A stretch of 64,000 bases of DNA from Lichenibacterium minor (GTDB taxonomy: Bacteria > Pseudomonadota > Alphaproteobacteria > Rhizobiales > Beijerinckiaceae): positions 1 to 64,000 of the forward strand of contig NZ_QYBB01000024.1 in assembly GCF_004137685.1 (NCBI RefSeq), written 5' to 3'. A program made the translations under genes and the position numbers. Positions 37,367 through 48,119 of this stretch are shown here, piece after piece; the stretch's first letter is position 1, and each line of letters starts with the position of its first letter. Below the pieces are notes generated by a model. The model made no database searches and had not been told where the DNA came from. It saw only the letters and a list, made by a program, of their open reading frames with translations.

Positions 37367-39093
37367 CGGTGCCGCCCGCCTGGCCAGCGGTCTCCTTCGC
37401 GGAGGCCACCGCAGCCCTGACCCGCCCGGGCTCGTCCTTCGCGGTCGCCGACGCCGTGGTCCGCGGCCGGCCGACCCGGGTCTGGACCCACGCGCCCCCG
37501 ACCCTGCGCGACCTGTTCCTGCAGGCGCGGAGTTTCGGCGACCTGCCGTTCCTGGTCTACCGCGACGAGCGCGCGAGCTTCGACGGCTTCGCCCGCGCCG
37601 CGCTGGTTCTCGCCCACGCGCTGGTCGACGCCGGGGTGCGCAAGGGCGACCGCGTCGCGATCGCCACGCGCAACCTGCCCGAATGGCCCGTGTGCTATCA
37701 CGCGGCCCTGCTGGCCGGCGCCGTGGCGACCCCGCTGAACGCCTGGTGGACCGGGCCCGAACTGGTCTACGCCCTGCAGGACTCCGGCGCCGTGGCGCTC
37801 GTCGCCGACGGCGAGCGCCTCGACCGGCTGGCGCCTCACCTCGCCGAGCTCCCGGAGCTGCGGCGCGTGCTGGTCACCCGCCCGGCCGGCGCCGTCGCCG
37901 ACCCGCGCGTGGCGCCCCTCGCCGACCTGGTCGGCCCGACGGCATCCTGGTCGTCGCTGCCCGAGCGCCCGCTGCCGGACGTGGCGATCGACCCCGAGGA
38001 CGACGCCACGATCTTCTACACGTCGGGCACGACGGGGCGGCCGAAGGGCGCGGTCGGCACGCATCGCGCTTCCGCGGCGACCGTGATGGCCCACGGCTAT
38101 TCGGTGGCGCGCTCCTGCCTGCGCCGGGGCGAGCCCGTGCCCGTGCCGGACCCGTCCGCGCCGCAGCGGGCGTCGCTGCTGGCGATCCCGCTGTTCCACG
38201 TCACGGGCTGCCATTCGACGCTCGGCACCGCGATGTGGCGGGGGCAGAAGCTCGTGATGATGCACCGTTGGGACGTCGATGCGGGACTCGACCTCATCGC
38301 GGCCGAGGGCTGTACCGGCGCCGGCGGCGTGCCTTCCATCGCGTGGGAGCTGGCGTCGCGCGCGGCCGCGACCGGCCGCGTCCTGCCGACGCTGGAAGGC
38401 GTCTTCTACGGCGGAGCGCCCGCGGCGGCGGACCTCGTCCGGGCGCTGAAGGCGAGCTTCCCGGCCGCCCAGCCGGCGACCGGGTGGGGCATGACGGAAA
38501 CCTCCGCCACCTTCACCCACCACATCGGCGAGGACTACGAGCACCGGCCGGAGTCCTGCGGCCCGCCGCTGCCGGTCTGCGACGCGCGTGTGGTCGACGT
38601 CGACGGATCGGCGCTGGCGCCGGGGATCGTCGGCGAGCTGCAGGTGCGGGGACCGAACCTCGTGCGCGGCTACTGGAACAAGCCCGCCGCGACGGCGGAG
38701 CGCTTCGCCGACGGCTGGCTGCGCACCGGCGACCTCGCCCGCATCGACGCCGAAGGCTTCATCGTCATCGTCGACCGCATCACCGACATGCTGATCCGCG
38801 GCGGCGAGAACATCTACTGCGTCGAGGTCGAGAACGCGCTCTTCGCCCATCCTGCGGTGATCGACGCCGCCGTGCTGGCCGTGCCGCACCCCACGCTGGG
38901 GGAGGAGCCCGGCGCCGTCGTGACCCTGGCCGAGGGCGCCGCGGCCGACGAGGCGGAGCTGCGCCGCTTCGTGGGCCAGCGCATCGCCGCCTACAAGGTG
39001 CCGGTGAGGATCGTGTTCTGGGACGGCATGCTGCCGCGCAACCCGGCGGGCAAGATCCTGCGGCGCGAGCTGAAGGGGGCGCTGGCGCGGTGA
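37363..39093 (+). CDS. Class I adenylate-forming acyl-CoA synthetase
   Basis: 576 aa from a GTG overlapping the previous gene. ATP-binding FYTSGTTGRPKGAVGTHR (~219), aromatic/acid pocket GWGMTETSATFTHH (~374), GWLRTGDLARIDAEGFIVIVDR (~455), and the C-terminal lysine region RNPAGKILRRELKGAL (~563) are all present. It activates a carboxylic acid to acyl-AMP and then acyl-CoA at the head of a degradation pathway. It is probably a fatty-acid-type ligase (ETSATFTHH instead of a benzoate-type motif), but the substrate is open. It sits with the thiolase and oxidoreductase. Confidence 0.9.
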   Translation: MTVPPAWPAVSFAEATAALTRPGSSFAVADAVVRGRPTRVWTHAPPTLRDLFLQARSFGDLPFLVYRDERASFDGFARAALVLAHALVDAGVRKGDRVAIATRNLPEWPVCYHAALLAGAVATPLNAWWTGPELVYALQDSGAVALVADGERLDRLAPHLAELPELRRVLVTRPAGAVADPRVAPLADLVGPTASWSSLPERPLPDVAIDPEDDATIFYTSGTTGRPKGAVGTHRASAATVMAHGYSVARSCLRRGEPVPVPDPSAPQRASLLAIPLFHVTGCHSTLGTAMWRGQKLVMMHRWDVDAGLDLIAAEGCTGAGGVPSIAWELASRAAATGRVLPTLEGVFYGGAPAAADLVRALKASFPAAQPATGWGMTETSATFTHHIGEDYEHRPESCGPPLPVCDARVVDVDGSALAPGIVGELQVRGPNLVRGYWNKPAATAERFADGWLRTGDLARIDAEGFIVIVDRITDMLIRGGENIYCVEVENALFAHPAVIDAAVLAVPHPTLGEEPGAVVTLAEGAAADEAELRRFVGQRIAAYKVPVRIVFWDGMLPRNPAGKILRRELKGALAR

Positions 39094-39150
39094 GGTTTCG
39101 TCGGCGGCGCGGGGCTTCCGGCCGCGGTCAGCCTTCGGCCGGGTCCCGCA

Positions 39151-39231
39151 TCATTCCGCCGCGGCGTCGAGCCAGCCCAGCAGGGCGGCCGTGATGAGGA
39201 TCGAGAGGCCCAGGCCCAGCAGCGCCGCCAT
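39151..39231 (-). CDS. Possible 26-residue single-helix membrane protein
   Basis: ATG at 39231, stop at 39151. Nearly the whole peptide is one hydrophobic helix (AALLGLGLSILITAALLGWL) closing with an acidic tail. It lies alone in the 397-bp gap between the acyl-CoA synthetase and the ABC-F gene. Small membrane peptides of this shape exist in many bacteria; this one is supported only by composition. Confidence 0.35.
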   Translation of the reverse strand: MAALLGLGLSILITAALLGWLDAAAE

Positions 39232-39490
39232 CGCGTTCTCCGTCCGCTCCGCCCGAGGTGACGCGGCATCGCCGCCGCGGCCCCGCCGCCCCGTGGGGGC
39301 GGGACGGCGGGGTTGTGGCACCGGTGCGGTGGGCGGCACCGCCCCGGCCCGCCTGTCCTAGCGATGGGCGGGGGGAAAGCTTTGACGGAGCTGTTTCGGG
39401 GACGTGTCGGCGCGAGGCCGTTCCGCGGCGCCTTCCGTTGCGGTGCCGCATGGCTTAAGGGCGGGTAACTGTTTCAAGGCCCGGGACCCC

Positions 39491-41113
<1,623 letters not shown>

Positions 41114-41234
41114 GGCGGCCGGCCGGAGGCTTCGACCGCTGGCCGGCGCGGTCCCGCACCGCCGGCCCGTGCGGCGCGGGATCTCCGGGTCGTCACGGCC
41201 GGCGTGCCGCCCCCCGTTCGGGCCGCACCGGCCG

Positions 41235-41411
41235 TCAGGGTCCCCGCCGCTTCCGGCTCTCGGGGAACACCGCCGCGGTGATCTGCCAGGTGATGGAGAA
41301 GGCCCACAGGCAGAGCGGCGCGATGGCGCCGGCGGCCACGCCGATGGCCCAGCCGCATTGCTCCCACGGTCGCCACCTCTTCGGCGACATCGGTCCGCTG
41401 CCCAGGCTCAT
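41235..41411 (-). CDS. Small single-helix membrane protein, unknown
   Basis: 58 aa from an ATG at 41411. A basic-aromatic N-terminus (SPKRWRPWEQCGWAIGV) leads into a hydrophobic stretch of ~30 residues (GVAAGAIAPLCLWAFSITWQIT) and a basic tail ESRKRRGP. The composition (Trp, Cys, Ile) is unlike chance frames in this GC-rich DNA, which supports reality. It is antisense-oriented in the 500-bp gap between the ABC-F gene and a response regulator. Family not recognised. Confidence 0.45.
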   Translation of the reverse strand: MSLGSGPMSPKRWRPWEQCGWAIGVAAGAIAPLCLWAFSITWQITAAVFPESRKRRGP

Positions 41412-41614
41412 GGCCGTCGTCCTCGTCGGCCGCGGGCGTCGGCCGCGCGGGCACGGAGGCGGCCGCCCGCGTGCTGGCCTGCCCCGGCTGGCCGCCATCA
41501 AGGCCACAGTTCCGTCGCCGTGAACAGCCCGCATCGCGGCGCGGCCGCCCGGCGGGGCCGGATCCGCCCCGGCGCGCCGTCGCAACTTCCCCGACCGGCG
41601 CGCATTCGCTCCCC

Positions 41615-42025
41615 ATGAGCACAGTCCACGACGATCGACGACCCACGGCCCTCGTCGTCGACGACGACCCGATCCTGCGCCTGGACGTCGCCGAGATCCT
41701 CGCCGCGGCGGGCTTCCGCACGCTCGAGGCGGAGGACGGCGACGCCGCCATAGCGGTGCTGGAACAGCATCACCTCGACGTCGCGCTGCTGTTCTCCGAC
41801 GTCGAGATGCCGGGCTCGCGGGACGGCTTCGCGCTGGCGCGCGAGGTCGCGGTGAAATGGCCGGCGATCTCGATCGTCATCGCTTCGGGCCGTCTCGTGC
41901 CCGCCGACGGCGACCTGCCCGACGGCGCGCGCTTCATCGGCAAGCCGTTCAGCGCCGACGCGGTCCACGGCCACCTCCGCCAGATGATCCCGGAGAACCG
42001 CAAGCCCGAAGCGCTGCATCGCTGA
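41615..42025 (+). CDS. Single-domain response regulator (CheY-like receiver)
   Basis: 136 aa. Acidic pocket ALVVDDDPILR (~12-22), phospho-acceptor Asp in LLFSDVEMPGSRDG (~59), switch Ser in VIASGR, and Lys in FIGKPFSADAV (~107). There is no output domain; it most likely passes phosphate onward or competes for it. The DVEMPG...DGF pattern is common in alphaproteobacterial stand-alone receivers. No kinase is adjacent; the hybrid kinase at 31-33 kb is the nearest. Confidence 0.88.
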   Translation: MSTVHDDRRPTALVVDDDPILRLDVAEILAAAGFRTLEAEDGDAAIAVLEQHHLDVALLFSDVEMPGSRDGFALAREVAVKWPAISIVIASGRLVPADGDLPDGARFIGKPFSADAVHGHLRQMIPENRKPEALHR

Positions 42026-42103
42026 CGGGCAGGCTCATCCGCACCTCATTTCCGGCGCGCAGGGTCGCCCCGGGCCGGCACTGAACCGGCCGGCGGAGAC
42101 CGG

Positions 42104-42352
42104 ATGACCATGAGAATCGCCCCCCTGGCGCTGTGCGCCGCCGTGCTGCTGTCGACCTCGCTCCCGTGCGCGGCCAAGATGGTGAGCGCGAAGGAGCAGG
42201 CGCGGGCGCAGGCCGAGCGCGCCTGTTACCTCGACGCCAAGGCGCTGTGTCCCGACGCCATCCCGGACGAGGCCAAGGTGGCGTCCTGCTTCGCGGCCAA
42301 ACGGCCTCGGCTCAGCGCCGCCTGCGGCGCCATCTTCGACGCGGGGATCTGA
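42104..42352 (+). CDS. Secreted four-cysteine protein (cysteine-rich repeat type), copy 1
   Basis: 82 aa with a signal peptide (PLALCAAVLLSTSLPCAA, cleaved ~residue 24). The mature part is a single helical unit with four Cys: AERACYLDAKALC, then KVASCFAAKRPRLSAAC. The pattern C-x7-C ... KVxSC...LS..C matches one GLG1-like cysteine-rich repeat, found in many small proteobacterial periplasmic proteins. A near copy lies 540 bp downstream. Function is unknown; two disulfides are expected in the periplasm. GGAG lies seven bases before the ATG. Confidence 0.7.
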   Translation: MTMRIAPLALCAAVLLSTSLPCAAKMVSAKEQARAQAERACYLDAKALCPDAIPDEAKVASCFAAKRPRLSAACGAIFDAGI

Positions 42353-42889
42353 AGCCGGCCGCGCCGGGCGGCAGCCTCGGCGACGGCTCGAAGCCCCGCC
42401 ACGGTGGCGCATCGGCCACGCCGGAGCAGGATCGTCCGCGGCCGGGCGCTCGGATGTTGATCTCGGCCGGGGCCGCGGTGCATCGAGGGTCCGTCAGCGC
42501 GGGGGAGCGGTGGCGATCGAACCACGACCCCGCCGGTACTCTTGGCGGATGCTCCGACGGGGCCGTGACCGGTGGAGGGGCCCCCACCGCCGAACACTCG
42601 ACCACGGTTTGGTTGGATTCGAATGAATCCGACGCTCCCCCGGCGACAGTTCGTCCGCATGGTGAACGAGGCCCCGCCGCGATCGCCCGCTCCGCCGCCA
42701 CCGGGCCCGGCGCGGCCGTTCATGGCTCCCTCACCGGAATCGTGCGAGGAGGGTGCCGAGCAGGATCGCGCGGGTCCGCCCACGCCGTCCCGCCCGCCTT
42801 CCCCGCGGGGAAGGGCGGACGTCCGTGGGCCGATCCGAGCCTGTCTGCCGCCGGCCGCACGCGCCCACCACCACCGAACGAGAGCCTCC
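42353..42889. other. Gap between the two cysteine-rich genes
   Basis: 537 bp in which no gene, RNA or clear repeat was recognised. The size is unusual next to such small genes, and it separates two paralogues, so it may be the decayed remainder of a third unit or duplication debris; nothing in the sequence proves this. Confidence 0.35.
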
Positions 42890-43141
42890 ATGATGCTGAC
42901 CCGAGCCGCCCTCTGCGCCGCCCTCCTGCTGTCCGCCGCGGCGCCGGCCTTCGCCGCAGGACCCATGACCGACAAGGAGAAGGTCCGCGCCCAAGCCGAG
43001 CACGACTGCTACGACGACGTCCAGAAGCTCTGCTCGGACGTGACCTCCGACGAGGAAAAGGTGAAGTCCTGCATGAAGGCCCACCACGCCCAGCTCAGCC
43101 CCAAATGCGCGAAGGATTTCGACGCCGGCATGGGCCACTAG
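42890..43141 (+). CDS. Secreted four-cysteine protein (cysteine-rich repeat type), copy 2
   Basis: 83 aa from ATG 42890; the long in-frame leader upstream is not protein-like. Signal peptide (AALCAALLLSAAAPAFA, cleaved ~residue 22), then one repeat: AEHDCYDDVQKLC and KVKSCMKAHHAQLSPKC, with the same Cys spacing as copy 1 and the common ending FDAGM. The preceding KEKVRAQAE also matches KEQARAQAE in copy 1. Clearly a paralogue of the gene at 42104; the two share the fold and, presumably, the location in the periplasm. Role unknown. Confidence 0.72.
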   Translation: MMLTRAALCAALLLSAAAPAFAAGPMTDKEKVRAQAEHDCYDDVQKLCSDVTSDEEKVKSCMKAHHAQLSPKCAKDFDAGMGH

Positions 43142-43353
43142 AGCCGTCGCCGCTCGCCCCGGCCGGCGTCACCGCTGCTTGATCGCCGTCGCGGCGAGCA
43201 TCTTCGCGCGGTCGGGTGGTTCGACCTGATCGCGATCCGCCCTGGCCCGCGGCCGGCCGGAACCGGACGCTTCGGCACCGATCGTCGATGCCGGGCGTTC
43301 GAGGGCGGGGCGTCCGGTTCCGATCGGACAGGCCAGCACGGAGGATCGATGCG

Positions 43354-43650
43354 ATGAGGCCGATGACGGTTGAAAGGTCGCCCGCCGCTCGGCGAAGCCG
43401 CGTGCTGCTCCTGTCCATGGCGCTCGCCTGGGCGGCGATGGGGGACGCGCGAGCGCAGTCGTCGACCACGCCACCTCCCACGGCCCCCTCCGCCGCACCC
43501 ATGGGCGGGGCTTCGTCGGCGCCGGCCGATCCCGGCGCCGCGCTTCCGCCGGCCGGCGGTGGCTCGGCCACCCCGGCCGGAAAAAACGGCGGAACGGTCC
43601 CGTTGCGGAACGCCACCACGCCGCCCGGCATCACCAAGCCGGGGCAGTGA
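43354..43650 (+). CDS. Small secreted Pro/Ala/Gly-rich protein, unknown
   Basis: 98 aa from ATG 43354 (GGAGG ten bases upstream). Signal peptide RRSRVLLLSMALAWAAMGDARA, cleaved near residue 35. The mature part is disordered, Pro/Ala/Ser/Gly-rich, ending TTPPGITKPGQ. No domain recognised. It follows the two cysteine-rich genes on the same strand and converges on corC with a 69-bp gap. Probably an extracytoplasmic linker-like protein; function cannot be stated. Confidence 0.5.
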   Translation: MRPMTVERSPAARRSRVLLLSMALAWAAMGDARAQSSTTPPPTAPSAAPMGGASSAPADPGAALPPAGGGSATPAGKNGGTVPLRNATTPPGITKPGQ

Positions 43651-43719
43651 CCCCGATCGGCGACCCCCCGACGCCGCCGACGTCGGGCGACGCGGGCCTG
43701 ACCCGATCTCGCCCGGCCC

Positions 43720-44721
43720 TCAGGCCGTCTGCGTGCGGGCCGCTTCAGCTTCGGCGCTTCCGGCCGACGTCGTGTCGTCGGGGGCGTCGTCCGGCGGCGC
43801 GGCGTCGCGGGCGCGGATGCGCAGCCGCTTCACGCGGCGGGGATCGGCGTCCAGCACTTCGAAATCGAAGTCGGCGTGGCCCGTCACCACCTCTCCGCGC
43901 AGCGGCAGGTGCCCGCACAGCGCCGTGACGAGGCCGCCGATCGTGTCGATCTCCTCGGCGTCGCCGACCGTGAGGTCGACCCCCACCGCCGCCGAAACGT
44001 CGTCGAGCGCCGCCCGGCCGTCGGCCAGGTAGGTGCCGCCCGCTTCCGCCTCGATGAGCGGCGCTTCCTCCTCGTCGTGCTCATCCTCGATGTCGCCGAC
44101 GATCATCTCGACGATGTCCTCGATGGTGACGAGCCCGTCGGTGCCGCCGTATTCGTCGATGACCAGCGCCATATGGGTGCGCGACGCCTGCATCTTCCGG
44201 AGCAGGTCCAGCGCCTGCATGGAGGGCGGCACGAAGAGCACGGGGCGGATCACCTCGCCGGTTTCCAGCGGGGTCGCCAGCGTCACGGCAGCCGACGGCC
44301 GGGCTTCGCCCTTGGGGTGGTGGCCGACCAGGATCTCGACGAAATCGCGGATGTGGACCATGCCGCGCGGGTCGTCGAGCGTGTCGCCGTGCACCGGCAG
44401 GCGCGAATGCCCGGCTTCGCGGAACACGTCGAGCACCTCGCCCAGCGACATGTGCAGCCCCACCGCGATCACGTCGGCGCGCGGCACCATGATGTCCACG
44501 ACGCGCAGTTCGTGGAGGCCGAGCACGTTGCGCATCATGGCGCGCTCCTGCGTGGAGAACACGGATTCCGATCCGGTGTCCTCCAGCGCGTCCTCGATGT
44601 CGTCGCGGATCGAGGGAGCGCCGAGCCCGAAGACGGCGCGCACCCGGTCGAACAGCCCCTGGCCCGAGGGAGGGGTAGCCTTGGCGCGCCTGGCGGCGGC
44701 CTCGCGGGCGCGGTCGTTCAC
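43720..44721 (-). CDS. CorC/HlyC-type CBS-domain protein
   Basis: 333 aa from a GTG that overlaps the ybeY stop. Two CBS domains (~75-200: VVDIMVPRADVIAVGLHMSLGEVLDVFREAGHSRLPVHG; MQASRTHMALVIDEYGGTDGLVTIEDIVEMIVGDI) and the C-terminal CorC_HlyC domain (~225-300: IDTIGGLVTALCGHLPLRGEVV). It lacks the DUF21 membrane domain and is therefore the soluble CorC type. Gene order with ybeY-phoH-miaB is conserved in Hyphomicrobiales. The lnt gene that usually follows is absent here. Linked to magnesium/cobalt handling by name; the molecular role is unsettled. Confidence 0.88.
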   Translation of the reverse strand: MNDRAREAAARRAKATPPSGQGLFDRVRAVFGLGAPSIRDDIEDALEDTGSESVFSTQERAMMRNVLGLHELRVVDIMVPRADVIAVGLHMSLGEVLDVFREAGHSRLPVHGDTLDDPRGMVHIRDFVEILVGHHPKGEARPSAAVTLATPLETGEVIRPVLFVPPSMQALDLLRKMQASRTHMALVIDEYGGTDGLVTIEDIVEMIVGDIEDEHDEEEAPLIEAEAGGTYLADGRAALDDVSAAVGVDLTVGDAEEIDTIGGLVTALCGHLPLRGEVVTGHADFDFEVLDADPRRVKRLRIRARDAAPPDDAPDDTTSAGSAEAEAARTQTA

Positions 44722-45206
44722 GGCACGATCCTCATCGGCTCCGAGCCGGCGTAGGGGTCGGGCAGGCCGAGCCGCGCCATGGCGCGCGTTTCCAGCGCCT
44801 CCATGGCCTCGGCCTCCGCCTCGACCTCGTGGTCCTCGCCCAGGAGGTGAAGCGTGCCGTGGATGACGAGGTGGGCGACGTGGTCCTCGACGCGCCGGCC
44901 TTCGGCCTCCGCTTCGCGCGCCACCGTGCCCCAGGCCACCGCGATGTCGCCGAGCAGCACCTCGGCGCCGGGCCCCTCGGTGGGGAAGGACAGGACGTTG
45001 GTGGGCTTGTCCTTGCCGCGCCATTGCGCGTTCAGCGCCCGGATGGCGTCGTCGCCGCAGAACAGGCAGGACAGTTCCATCGGCTCGTCGGGCGCCACGC
45101 CGGCCTCGGCGAGCGCCGCCGCGGCGGCTCCCTCCACCAGGGCCTGCAGGTCGGGTATCGCCGCCCAGGACGGGTCTTCGACCGCGAGTTCGACCGTGAG
45201 GCTCAT
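44718..45206 (-). CDS. ybeY: Endoribonuclease / rRNA maturation factor YbeY
   Basis: 162 aa. The three-histidine zinc site is exact: HLVIHGTLHLLGEDHE (HxxxHxxxxxH, residues ~119-130). PTNVLSFPTE and LLGDIAVAWGTV are the other family motifs. It processes 16S rRNA 3' ends and acts in ribosome quality control. Overlaps phoH (ATGA) and corC (GTGA), so translation is coupled. Confidence 0.95.
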   Translation of the reverse strand: MSLTVELAVEDPSWAAIPDLQALVEGAAAAALAEAGVAPDEPMELSCLFCGDDAIRALNAQWRGKDKPTNVLSFPTEGPGAEVLLGDIAVAWGTVAREAEAEGRRVEDHVAHLVIHGTLHLLGEDHEVEAEAEAMEALETRAMARLGLPDPYAGSEPMRIVP

Positions 45207-46351
45207 CGGCTCGGCGCCCGGGCCTCCCCGCGGGTCTCCGACCGCGCGTCCTGCGCGGCCCGGTCGTAGGCCTGCACGATGCGGCGCACGAGGTCGTGGC
45301 GAACGACGTCGCCGTCCCGGAACTTGACGTGGCCGATGCCCTCGACGCCGGCGAGCAGGTTCACCGCTTCGGCGAGGCCGGACTTCTGACCCGGCGGCAG
45401 GTCGGTCTGGGACGGGTCGCCGTTGATGATCATGCGCGAGCCTTCGCCCAGGCGCGTCAGCATCATCTTCATCTGCATGGAGGTGGTGTTCTGCGCCTCG
45501 TCGAGGAGCACTACGGCGTTGGACAGCGTGCGGCCGCGCATGAAGGCGAGCGGCGCCACCTCGATGATCCCGGTCTGCATGCCGCGCTCGACCGTGCGGG
45601 CGTCCATGAACTCGTTCAAGGCGTCGTAGATGGGGCGCAGGTAGGGATCGATCTTTTCGCGCATGTCGCCGGGCAGGAAGCCCAGCCGTTCGCCCGCCTC
45701 GACGGCGGGGCGCGACAGGATCAGCCGTTCGACCACGCCGCGCTCGAGCAGCGACACCGCATGGCCGACCGCCAGCCACGTCTTGCCGGTGCCGGCGGGC
45801 CCTTCGGCGAAGACGAGCTCGTATTTCTTCAGCGCCCGCAGGTACAGGTCCTGCGCCACGGTGCGGGCCTTGACGCCGCCGCGCTTGCGGGTGCGGATCT
45901 CGTCGAAGACGGGGCGTTCGTTGACGGCCTCCTTGGGGAACAGCGACGCCTGCGATGCGCCCTCCTCGATGGCGCCGTCGACGTCTCCGGGCGCGATCGC
46001 TTCGCCCCGCTGGACGCGTTCGTAAAGGGCTTCGAGCACCCGGCGGGCGTGCTCGCAGGCTTCCGGCGCGCCCTTCACGACGATGCGGTTGCCGTTGGCG
46101 TTGGCGACGACGTTGAGGCGGCGCTCCAGCTTGGCGACGTTCTGGTCGTATTGGCCCAGCACCATGGCGATCAGGCGGTTGTCGCCGAAGGTGAGCGTGA
46201 TCTCGGCGCGCTCGGTGGCGCCGCCGAGCCCGTCTGCCGGCAGCCCGTCCGCGCCGAGGGTGGGACCCGGATAGCGGTTCCCGCCGTCGAGCGGGGGGAC
46301 GCCGCCGTCCCGGACGGAGCGGCGGACGGGTGTGCGATCGGGCGACTTCAT
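45203..46351 (-). CDS. phoH: PhoH-like ATPase
   Basis: 382 aa. Walker A FAEGPAGTGKTWLAVGHAV (~165), the family motif RLILSRPAVEAGERLGFLPGDMREKIDPYLRPIYDAL, and Walker B VVLLDEAQNTTSMQMKMMLTRLGEGSRMIINGD. The first ~40 residues are a variable basic leader followed by a KH-like region (LNVVANANGNRIVVKGA). It sits between miaB and ybeY with overlaps on both sides, the usual place, and is linked to RNA metabolism. Confidence 0.93.
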   Translation of the reverse strand: MKSPDRTPVRRSVRDGGVPPLDGGNRYPGPTLGADGLPADGLGGATERAEITLTFGDNRLIAMVLGQYDQNVAKLERRLNVVANANGNRIVVKGAPEACEHARRVLEALYERVQRGEAIAPGDVDGAIEEGASQASLFPKEAVNERPVFDEIRTRKRGGVKARTVAQDLYLRALKKYELVFAEGPAGTGKTWLAVGHAVSLLERGVVERLILSRPAVEAGERLGFLPGDMREKIDPYLRPIYDALNEFMDARTVERGMQTGIIEVAPLAFMRGRTLSNAVVLLDEAQNTTSMQMKMMLTRLGEGSRMIINGDPSQTDLPPGQKSGLAEAVNLLAGVEGIGHVKFRDGDVVRHDLVRRIVQAYDRAAQDARSETRGEARAPSR

Positions 46352-47784
46352 GATGCCAGCCGCTCCGCGACGGGGGTGGGGACCGCGACGGCCAGCCGGC
46401 CGGCGAGCGAGTTGGGTCCGGCCGACAGGATGTCGACCGGCTGGACGGTGCCGATGAGGTCGGGCGGCCCGTCGACGTGGACGGCCTGGAGATAGGGCGA
46501 GCGCCCGCCGAGCTGCCCGGGGTGGCGGCCCGGCTTCTCGATCAGCACGTCGAGGCGGCGGCCCACGGCGGCGCGGTTGAACGCCTGCCGCTGCTCCTCG
46601 AGGAGGGCCTGGAGGCGGTGCAGGCGGTCCAGCATCACCTCGTCAGGGACGTGGCCCGGAAGGTCGGCGCCCGGCGTGCCGGGGCGGGGCGAATATTTGA
46701 AGGCGAAGCTGGACGCGAAGCCGACCTGGCGCACCAGCGCCAGCGTATCGGCGAAGTCGGCCTCGGTTTCGCCGGGGAAGCCGACGATGAAATCCGACGA
46801 CAGCGCGATGTCGGGGCGGGCGGCGCGGATCTCGGCCACCAGCGCCACGTAGGAGGCGGCGTCGTGCCGGCGGTTCATGGCGTGGAGGATCCGGTCCGAG
46901 CCGGACTGCACGGGGAGGTGCAGGAAAGGCATCAGCGCCGGCAGGTCGCGGTGGGCGGCCACGAGCTCCGCATCCATGTCGCGCGGGTGGCTCGTGGTGT
47001 AGCGGATGCGGGCGAGGCCCGGCAGGCCGGCCAGGGTCCGGGCGAGCCCGGCCAGCGTCCAGCCGCGGTCGGCGGCGTCGACCCCGTGGTAGGCGTTGAC
47101 GTTCTGGCCGAGCAGGGTCACCTCGCGCACGCCGGCGTCGAGCAGCGCCCGCACCTCGGCCACGATCGCCTCGGGCGGGCGGGACATCTCGGCGCCCCGC
47201 GTGTAGGGCACGACGCAGAAGGAGCAGAACTTGTCGCAGCCCTCCTGCACGGTGACGAAGGCCGACACACCGCGCGCGCGGGTCTTCGCCGCCGAGGGTG
47301 CGGCCAGGTGGTCGAACTTGCTTTCGACCGGGAAGTCCGTGTCGACGACGCCGGAGGTTTCGCGGGCGCGGCGCACGAGGTCGGGCAGGCGGTGATAGCT
47401 TTGCGGGCCGACCACGAGGTCGACGGCGCGCTGGCGGCGGATGATCTCGGCGCCCTCGGCCTGGGCCACGCAGCCCGCGACCGCGAGGGTCACCTTGTGC
47501 CCGGAAGCTTCCTTCATTTCGCGGATCTTGCCGAGCTCGGAATAGATCTTCTCGGCGGCGCGCTCGCGGATGTGGCAGGTGTTCAGCACCACGAGGTCGG
47601 CTTCCTCGATGGTGCCCGTCTCGCTGTAGCCTTCGGGGGCGAGCGCGTCGGCCATGCGCGACGCGTCGTAGCTGTTCATCTGGCAGCCGAAGGACTTGAT
47701 GAAGAGCTTCAGCGGCCGGGTCTCGCCCGCGGGAGCGGGGGCGTCGACGGGGGGGCGGGGCGGCTGAAGGGTCGGGTCCGTCAT
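46348..47784 (-). CDS. miaB: tRNA-2-methylthio-N6-dimethylallyladenosine synthase MiaB
   Basis: 478 aa. The N-terminal UPF0004 domain has FIKSFGCQMNSYDASRMADAL with LNTCHIRERAAEKIYSELG. Radical-SAM Cys triad in VTVQEGCDKFCSFCVVPYTRGAE (~178). The TRAM-like C-terminal region has GRSPYLQAVHVDGPPDLIGTVQPVDI. It methylthiolates i6A37 in tRNAs. ATG 47784 starts a short Pro-rich leader before the domain. Overlaps phoH. Confidence 0.95.
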   Translation of the reverse strand: MTDPTLQPPRPPVDAPAPAGETRPLKLFIKSFGCQMNSYDASRMADALAPEGYSETGTIEEADLVVLNTCHIRERAAEKIYSELGKIREMKEASGHKVTLAVAGCVAQAEGAEIIRRQRAVDLVVGPQSYHRLPDLVRRARETSGVVDTDFPVESKFDHLAAPSAAKTRARGVSAFVTVQEGCDKFCSFCVVPYTRGAEMSRPPEAIVAEVRALLDAGVREVTLLGQNVNAYHGVDAADRGWTLAGLARTLAGLPGLARIRYTTSHPRDMDAELVAAHRDLPALMPFLHLPVQSGSDRILHAMNRRHDAASYVALVAEIRAARPDIALSSDFIVGFPGETEADFADTLALVRQVGFASSFAFKYSPRPGTPGADLPGHVPDEVMLDRLHRLQALLEEQRQAFNRAAVGRRLDVLIEKPGRHPGQLGGRSPYLQAVHVDGPPDLIGTVQPVDILSAGPNSLAGRLAVAVPTPVAERLAS

Positions 47785-48119
47785 GGTCTCGCGATTGCGC
47801 CGGGGCGGGCGTGCCGTCCCTCATCTTAGGGATTTCCGGCGCCGATACGATCGAAATCCCGGCCGGGGGCCGGAAATTCGCCGCGCACGGCGCCGCAGGC
47901 CCGGAGATGTGCACGGAGATGGAGTTCCGAAAGGGGGATCGCCCGGCGGACGCGATGGGGACTTCGGGCGACACTGTCCGCCCGTGCGCGCGCCGGGTTC
48001 CCACCTCGATCCGGACTTCGCCGCGATCAACATCGACGATGTCGAACACCGGGCCGTGCCAGGTCCGGGACGCAGACCAGCCGGGATCGGATCCGCGGTC
48101 CTGGAGGGGCCGGCCGACC
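47785..48119. other. Gap between miaB and rimI
   Basis: 335 bp with no recognised gene. In related Hyphomicrobiales a fur-type regulator commonly sits between rimI and miaB; no Fur-like motif could be read in any frame here. It probably holds the miaB promoter. Confidence 0.4.
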
